This document shows positions 57,736 to 64,000 of a stretch of 64,000 nt of DNA, piece after piece. How positions within the stretch are numbered: position 1 is the first letter of the stretch; each line of letters opens with the position of its first letter. The DNA is from Neoechinorhynchus agilis (taxonomy: Eukaryota; Acanthocephala), in the NCBI GenBank assembly GCA_051530055.1, contig CM121342.1, forward strand, positions 13,516,001 to 13,580,000, given 5' to 3'. The notes beneath the pieces were generated by a model, which worked only from the letters and a program-made list of their open reading frames with translations, was not told the origin of the DNA and made no database searches. A program made the translations under genes and the position numbers.

Positions 57736-60700
57736 ATGAACACAAGCAATGAATTTCTGGTGTTGGAGAGGCGTTATGAACGATTCGAAAATAAGCTTAT
57801 GGGCGCACTGTCATCAAAATTGAATAAACTAGACGAGAAGTTCAGTGAACTTGAACGCGCCTATCCAAACTTCGTGGACTGCAAATTCGACACCCCAGAA
57901 ATTCAAATTGATAAAAACCTGAAGAAATTGTCGGCCTTGAAGTTCCAGAATACAATAAGAGAAAATCCTGATACGTTTGATGATATAAGAGCAATAAACC
58001 ATGATGAACCTAGTAATGAAGATGAACGTCCCGGAGACGACATTGACTATGTTGAGAGACTTGACGCACAGGAGAAAAAAATCGTCCTGGATTTGCCTCC
58101 TGTTAAGGAATTTTTCGAAACCATAAAAAATGTGCAAATACCAAAAGGGGATATGTTCGATATGTTTAAAAAACAAATTGAAAAATCTAAAGATGATATT
58201 TCTAGTAATTTGTTCGTTGGTTCACTACCAGAGGATGCATGGTATTTTTCTATCCTTTATTTTCGATTCTGATTTTCCCCGACCTAAGTAAATGGCTAAA
58301 GGATGATTACTATTCGTCCCAGACAAATGAAAAGACAATAAGCTCGGTCATAGAGGTTGAACAAGCTGAGAAGGAGCTTAATCAATGGTGCGTTATTTTA
58401 AACGTTTTCATTCAAAGTGGTATAAGTGACGTTCAGGATTGTCGCAGGGGACTTCAATAACTCAATGTTTCCCTACTCAATAAATTCGCGGGCTATAGCA
58501 CCTTTGTTGCGCATTCCTGATAACATATTCCATATTAGAGAAACATGGCTCCGATGCGTAAGTCATTCTCATGAAAAACTATAGGGTTGCAATTATGATA
58601 AGAATAGAAAAAAGATTGTGCGGCAATTATGAGTAGTCTAATGGGATATCGATCTAAATGCCGAAAATATGAAGGAGATATAAATATACTCTTACGAACA
58701 CAAATGGTCATTTACGAAAGTGCAGCTGCAAACGAAAAATTGGTAGCCGTTTTTAACCTTCGGTGGGATTTCTAATCCATCAAGAAAATTCAAATAGATG
58801 TTTCAAGCGCAATTTGCAATTGAGAATTACCGTCGAAGTCTTTTATTAATTTCAAGCAAGGATCAATCGGAGATTGAACGTATTGAGAAGGTTCCAATCA
58901 AATATGCACATAATGATTAGTCCTTAACATTCAATTTAGTTCCTCAAAGAACTGTCAAAGCGACTATGCGAGACAAAAGTCAAATCGAAGGAAAAATGTG
59001 ATCAATATATAATTGTTCGTTTTACAAAAGAAATTTTTAATTTTGATCATTAAACTTTAAGGAAAAGTTGATTGTTGAAAAGTGCAATAAACAGAAAATG
59101 GAGGAAGATCTGGCGAGATATAAGTCGATGGTAACTGCGTTAAATAAAGATGTTATCGGAAATTTGGAATTGATAAGAACATTTATTTTATCACTTTTGT
59201 TAAGTTCAAAAAATGTTAAGCTTCTCGCCCATTTCTGTCAAAATTTAGACTTGCCTTCGCGATGACATTACGCGAACTAAGGAGTCGATGAAGCGCGATC
59301 TCATTTCTCGTCGATATGAGGGAGTTAAACTTTTACTTGAAATCAATGAGCGCAACATTAGCTTCTCTAAAATAATACGAAATTCGTTCACGGATTCCGT
59401 TGGTCAGTTGGAACGATTTTTCGCAAAAGAAGGAATCGATTTTGTTAAGCAGCAAATAGAGGTGCGCTAAAGGCGTCCATGTCGCATGCTAAAATTCTCT
59501 GATAGGAAGCTTACAGCCCGAATTCGGTTGCAATGTTATTCGACACTAGAATGAAGGCACTTATTGCGTATATAAAAAGTTTGAATATTACGAAGAGATC
59601 TCTGTTTGAGAAAGAGGAAATGATTGGTTCGAATGAGGCTAAGGTTGTCGCTCAAAATCTCTACAAAAAAATTGCAGTTGAAATTAGTAAACTCAGGTAC
59701 GATGAATATTGCAATTCTGGATTTCATTTCTATCTAGAAGAAGATTCTCCGATTTTGAAAAGGAGGATTTTATATCACTTTCTCCCTTAAAAAGAAGGAA
59801 ATACATGTAAGAATGGTATTTTGCGCAACTAGCACAAATACGTGTTTTCCAATTAAGAGAATATTTGCGCAAAACAGCTTTGGACAATCAATTACTTAAT
59901 TTAGAGTCTTTAAGAAAAGAAATTCAGTTAGTCTTATCACGTGAATGGTGTGCACTAACTGAGAGAAAATTTAGAAAACTTAAATCCAATCATTCGATTT
60001 ATATTAAAATTGATAAGATATGGATAGAGTTACTGATGACTCTAAGAGTTCCTTACGAAAGGATGCTTTCTTTAGAACGAGAAATTGAAGATATTATCGG
60101 TCATGAAATTTTCTTTAATCGTTTTACGTTTGTGCACTATTCGGCAACCCCTTTTCATCATTAGTAAAACAATATTAGACGAAACGAATTAAACGACATT
60201 AATCTTCCTACAGACTGTCTCAATTCACCGAAATTGACAGAAGCAGGGCACAGGGAAGTAGGTTGTCTTTTCTGAAATTACTGGATGTAACGACCATTCT
60301 TAGTTTGATAAACAAAAAGAAACAAATGACAAGGTCTTGTTTTATAGAAGAATTATAAAAAATGGACTAAACAAGAAAACACGCAATAGGAAATGCGATT
60401 GCATAAATTCGGGCTTAAATAAAATTATATGGGAAACGGATTTTGAAAGCGAAAAAGGGATAAATGATTTACTTGCAGATTTTAAACAAAATGTTGATTG
60501 CCTCAATTTCCCGTTTTATTTCAAATGCAGTTTTAGGAAATATCCACCAAAAAGGAGAGTGAGGTATATGAGAATGATGGACGGAGGACATCAAAAGCGG
60601 AAATTTTGCCAGGGGAGGTGCATCAAAATGAAGTCGTTTATTGGACGGATCCATTTGAAAGATGCAATGAAGTAGATATTGAAATTTGTACATCGATCGA

Positions 60701-61183
60701 GCACTTATCGGTGTTTTAGAACGAAGAAGCTCTGCGGCGCATTTGCCTCTCTAATACGAGTTCATTGCGCAAATTTTCAGGCTTATCACAGCTAAAATTA
60801 ACAGTGGACACATCGTTTCCGACGAAAGTTAACGAAGCGTACATAAAAGCACTTGAAGGAGAAATGTACGTCCTTTGAGTGATGAAAAGTCCACTTTAGG
60901 TTTGAATGTTTTAGATCGGATGAATTCGAGATGCTCAAAATTCCATACAAACAAATCCTGAGTGGAGCCAGTCTATCGATGCTATTAGCAGAATTGAGGA
61001 CTTCCGAATCCTTTGAAAGACTTGAGCTTTTAACATTAGAAGTCAGGTATTTGTCGGCATGAAAATACTTTATTCATTTTCGCTAAATTAAGTGCCTATG
61101 CAAAGGCTTACAGGGAAATTAAGGAAGCCAGGTTGAGGGCGAAGATAGTTAGCAATGGAAAAAGGACTCCGAGTTTGCATTAG
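57736..61183 (+). CDS. 833-aa coiled-coil protein, sixteen exons
   Basis: Exons: 57736-58241, 58289-58387, 58437-58557, 58608-58742, 58798-58890, 58940-59014, 59062-59151, 59249-59461, 59506-59696, 59858-60099, 60214-60257, 60304-60492, 60537-60671, 60720-60865, 60915-61046, 61093-61183. All fifteen introns are GT-AG and all phases agree, giving 833 codons plus stop. The protein is hydrophilic, Lys/Glu-rich and largely helical, with coiled-coil stretches near the N-terminus (LERRYERFENKLMGALSSKL) and in the middle (KLIVEKCNKQKMEEDLARYK; LDNQLLNLESLRKEIQLVLS). No signal peptide, membrane helix or enzyme motif. The C-terminus ends in a basic helix (SAYAKAYREIKEARLRAK). A cytoskeletal, ciliary or chromosome scaffold is possible, but I recognise no family. 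Individual junctions could be off by a few codons. Confidence 0.72.
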
Positions 61184-61830
61184 TAATAAGAAACAATATT
61201 GGATAAAAATGTACAATGAACGTTCGTTAAGATCGTGAATTAGGTGGTTTGTTGCAACGAATATGAAACATGAACCACTGCAATCGATAGGCATCTAAAA
61301 ATTTAGATCTAGGCATTCAGGTTCATAGGAAATATCAACGCCTAACAGATAACCGCAATTTGCGTTCTGAATCAATAATATTATAAATCGATCGGCGCAA
61401 TAACTTATTTTTACCACTGAAAGCTCCTGAGAAATGCTTTATGCAATATATTTGTGGCTTAAATTTTATCTTGCGACTAGAGAAACGCTTATATAAATTT
61501 TAAGGCTTATCTTACTTTATATGACTACTGCGCAGAATATGAGACTAGCGGATCTAAATGTTTTATTGAATACTAAACATTTGAATATTTGTTTACATTC
61601 TTTGAACTTTGTGACAAAAGTGGCTGTTCGTGTAGAAATTATCAACGCTTCAACGTTTTCAAATTCGATGTATTTAGTTTTGACAGAAAACTTACTGAAT
61701 ATTTAGAAATATGCTCCTCTTAGTAGGATATTGGACAATCGCGACGGGTAAAATTTTAAAGAATTTCGATTTTAAGCAGGTTTCTTGAAGCTCCAACCTT
61801 TACCTGCCATTCTAGATCATTGACTTGATT
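61184..61830. other. 3' flank of the coiled-coil gene
   Basis: No recognised gene; AT-rich. Confidence 0.4.
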
Positions 61831-63111
61831 TCGGTTCGATACTCGTTTATTGGCTCGTGATTGTCAGTTGCTTCGAATTTATCAATTTTGCCAATCCGAC
61901 AGTGCGGTCATATGCAGGTTTGATGGATTAGCTGGCCCAACAATCCTATCCCGGTCTAACGGGCGCCGTTCAATTCCGAGTTATTTCTTATTTGGATGTT
62001 TGCTTGAACTTTCCTTGTAGGACACAAAGTGGAACTCTTTTCTCTCAATAAATGAGATTGCACCGAACTGTTAAAAGCGTTTCTGTTCCAGACGATTGCC
62101 CGCTGCCTGCTCGAATTTTCCTTGAGATTACCAATTCTGTTCTCGGCACTTCCATGTTGGAGTTATCTCGTTTCCATATCCCCATTCGATAACCTTGCAG
62201 TTTCCATCCTCGGAAAATTCGTCGATCTCTCATTTGATGCGTTGTCCCGAAACCTGAATGGCGCATTATGTAGCGCAAGAGTCCGTTTTTACAATAAGCG
62301 GCCCTGCTTTTCTCATTTAATATCCTCGAGCGCTCGTGAATACTTTCCCCCCAAATCAATGCTTCGCACTCGAATATCTTTAAGTTCTTCGCATTGCATC
62401 TTTACTTGAACTCTCAATTGACCTCTGATTCTTTCCAATTGCTTTAACGCTCCAGGCGATGGCTTTCTCATCTCTTCCTTCAATTTAGTTCCCAACGTTT
62501 CATTTTTTGCTGTTTTCTTTAAGCAAGCCAATGAGTTCTCTGTAGGCACTCATAATTTCAAGATTCTTCATTTCACTTCGGTCGAAAATTTTCAAACAAC
62601 TCGTTGTTGCTTTTTTAAAAGTATTTTGTCCTGGCAGTCTCCATTGTCAGCTCTTTCTTTGCGATCCACAGGTTCCCTGAGTAAATCTTTCTTTACTCAT
62701 TTTTGCTCTACAATCTCAGTCTTTGCTTGGTCGAGAAGATGTTCTGCTATGGCTCTTGATTTTACTATTGGATTCATATCCTTTTGCATTTGTATATCTT
62801 TGCGCTCAGCTCTCTTGCGGTATTCATTTAATCTGCGCTCAGACGAGCGGCTTTCTTTTTCCAAATTTTTCTCGAATATGCGAAAATGTTCAACGTACTT
62901 ATTTATCTCTTTGGAGTTCCCTGGATACTGTACCTTTGCGTGTTTTAATGGACTTAATTCGCCCTTCGGTTCCTCAATCTGCTTTCTTTGACAAATAAAT
63001 AGCAATTCTCTTCCATCGATTTCCTTGAGTAATTCATTAGTGTATTCGTATATCTCGTTCAATTCGCTGAAAGTGCTTTCCAATAATCATTCTTGACCAC
63101 TTCGATGTTTT
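61831..63111 (-). repeat. Coiled-coil block, copy B of the inverted duplication
   Basis: Reverse copy of 32243-33525. Frames 63083-62697 and 62549-62313 (the latter longer here because copy A has a 2-bp loss) encode the same charged helical pieces, and the stops between them are shared. Beyond 63111 the sequence differs from copy A, so the duplication ends sharply there. Confidence 0.6.
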
Positions 63112-64000
63112 TGCTCCTCGAATATTTAAAAGCCTTGACTCGGGCCCCACCACACCCATTTTTAAATGCTTGAGAATTAGGCTGAGGCCTTGAAAATTCG
63201 CAAGATTGATTTCAATAAAACTCGAGTGTGTAACAATTCGCCATTGAGAATACACATCCACTCGAAGGAACAATTGGATAGAAACCGACTAAACTTCATT
63301 CGTGATTTTATCTCATTTTCACTCGCCGAATTTTGTATCACTGGGTTTAGGCGTATTATTTTAACTATTGGGCATTCACAGTCATATCACGCTCTCAATT
63401 CAATGATTTAACGAAAAACCAATGCGGATATATTTTGCGATCGGGTTACATATGAACCTTATCAACTTCAAGTTACAAAAATCATTCTTCAAATGCATTG
63501 AAAGTTTTTAAATAAAGTATTGTGACAAATCCAGCAATGGTGAAATCAGAAAAGTATTCACGACGGTCAATTTTAGCATTTCCGGTCCGAAAGTCAACGC
63601 CTGATATTTTTTACAGATAGAGAAATGCTGCGCAATCACGGAAATTTTGTTCATCATTTATAAAATGAAGAAATAGATCATTTTTGTATACAAATAGGGA
63701 CACAATTGTTCACATCCGTAATATGCACATAAAAAGTGCGTTTATTTGTTTAAATTCAACTTATTATCGTCAAGAATAAAATTTATTGTGATAAATAATG
63801 ATCGCTGTTATTTGGTTAGCGCATGCTTGCAAATAAAATGCTAAGATTTGTTATACAAAATTATCTTTGTTTCCTTTGAACATTGCATGGTTGACTCGAA
63901 AATGTACCAGTCGTGTAGCGCGCATCGCTTCGTTGCACCTAAACTGTAAGTGTTGAGAAAATTAAAGTTTCTAAATGACCGTCTTGCTAAAATACTCACA
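63112..64000. other. AT-rich DNA at the window end
   Basis: No supported gene. A 73-codon frame at 63190-63411 is open but not recognised. A gene may continue beyond the window. Confidence 0.35.

Noticed and set aside
58437-58557. IVAGDFNN motif resembling a LINE endonuclease
   Set aside because: It is an exon of the coiled-coil gene with matching splice phases on both sides; no other endonuclease boxes follow.

Overview
This window is nuclear DNA from a small invertebrate animal. Host genes carry metazoan domains (extended Tudor, VPS4 AAA ATPase, DHHC palmitoyltransferase, SLC17 transporter, Tctex-1 light chain, OVCA2-type hydrolase, Ecdysoneless-like protein). They are cut by very short GT-AG introns, mostly 40-66 nt, in AT-rich DNA. 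Much of the rest is retroelements: Penelope-like elements with GIY-YIG domains, several LINE clades, and Ty3/gypsy elements with LTRs of only 120-135 bp. A compact, transposon-rich worm such as a nematode or flatworm relative fits, but the phylum cannot be fixed from this sequence.

Layout. 1-0.7 kb: Tctex-1 gene. 1.1-13.2 kb: nested transposons. A Penelope-like element is split by a LINE that ends in about 340 bp of pure AAT repeat; next come a Ty3/gypsy end fragment, a nearly whole Ty3/gypsy element (5501-9508) sitting inside a LINE, and further Ty3 and LINE pieces. 14.1-16.2 kb: Ecdysoneless-like gene. 17.4-18.9 kb: intronless SLC17 transporter. 19.3-24.5 kb: two LINEs on opposite strands. 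24.7-25.4 kb: OVCA2-like hydrolase. 25.5-29.6 kb: repeat and sparse DNA. 29.7-30.6 kb: five-exon four-helix membrane protein. 31.3-33.5 kb: Penelope fragment and a coiled-coil block. 34.6-37.1 kb: head-to-head Penelope dimer bounded by an 11-bp direct repeat. 37.4-38.1 kb: probable secreted protein. 38.7-42.4 kb: old Ty3/gypsy element. 43.4-48.0 kb: near-perfect palindrome with two twin Tudor genes. 48.5-50.4 kb: six-exon tail-anchored coiled-coil gene. 50.9-51.3 kb: foldback repeat. 51.4-53.9 kb: a 72-aa gene followed by VPS4. 54.9-56.3 kb: DHHC enzyme. 56.7-57.0 kb: SINE-like repeat. 57.7-61.2 kb: 16-exon, 833-aa coiled-coil gene. 61.8-63.1 kb: inverted second copy of the 32-33.5 kb coiled-coil block.

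The host genes do not form one pathway. Membrane traffic recurs: VPS4 (ESCRT-III recycling), DHHC palmitoylation, a vesicle or lysosome-type anion transporter, a tail-anchored protein and a tetraspan protein. The Tudor twins would act, by family, in germline small-RNA silencing of transposons. No wholly new system can be claimed. The most unusual structures are the Tudor palindrome and the Penelope inverted dimer; a 15-nt self-complementarity beside the 5' LTR of the young Ty3 element and the unrecognised 833-aa and 242-aa coiled-coil genes come next.
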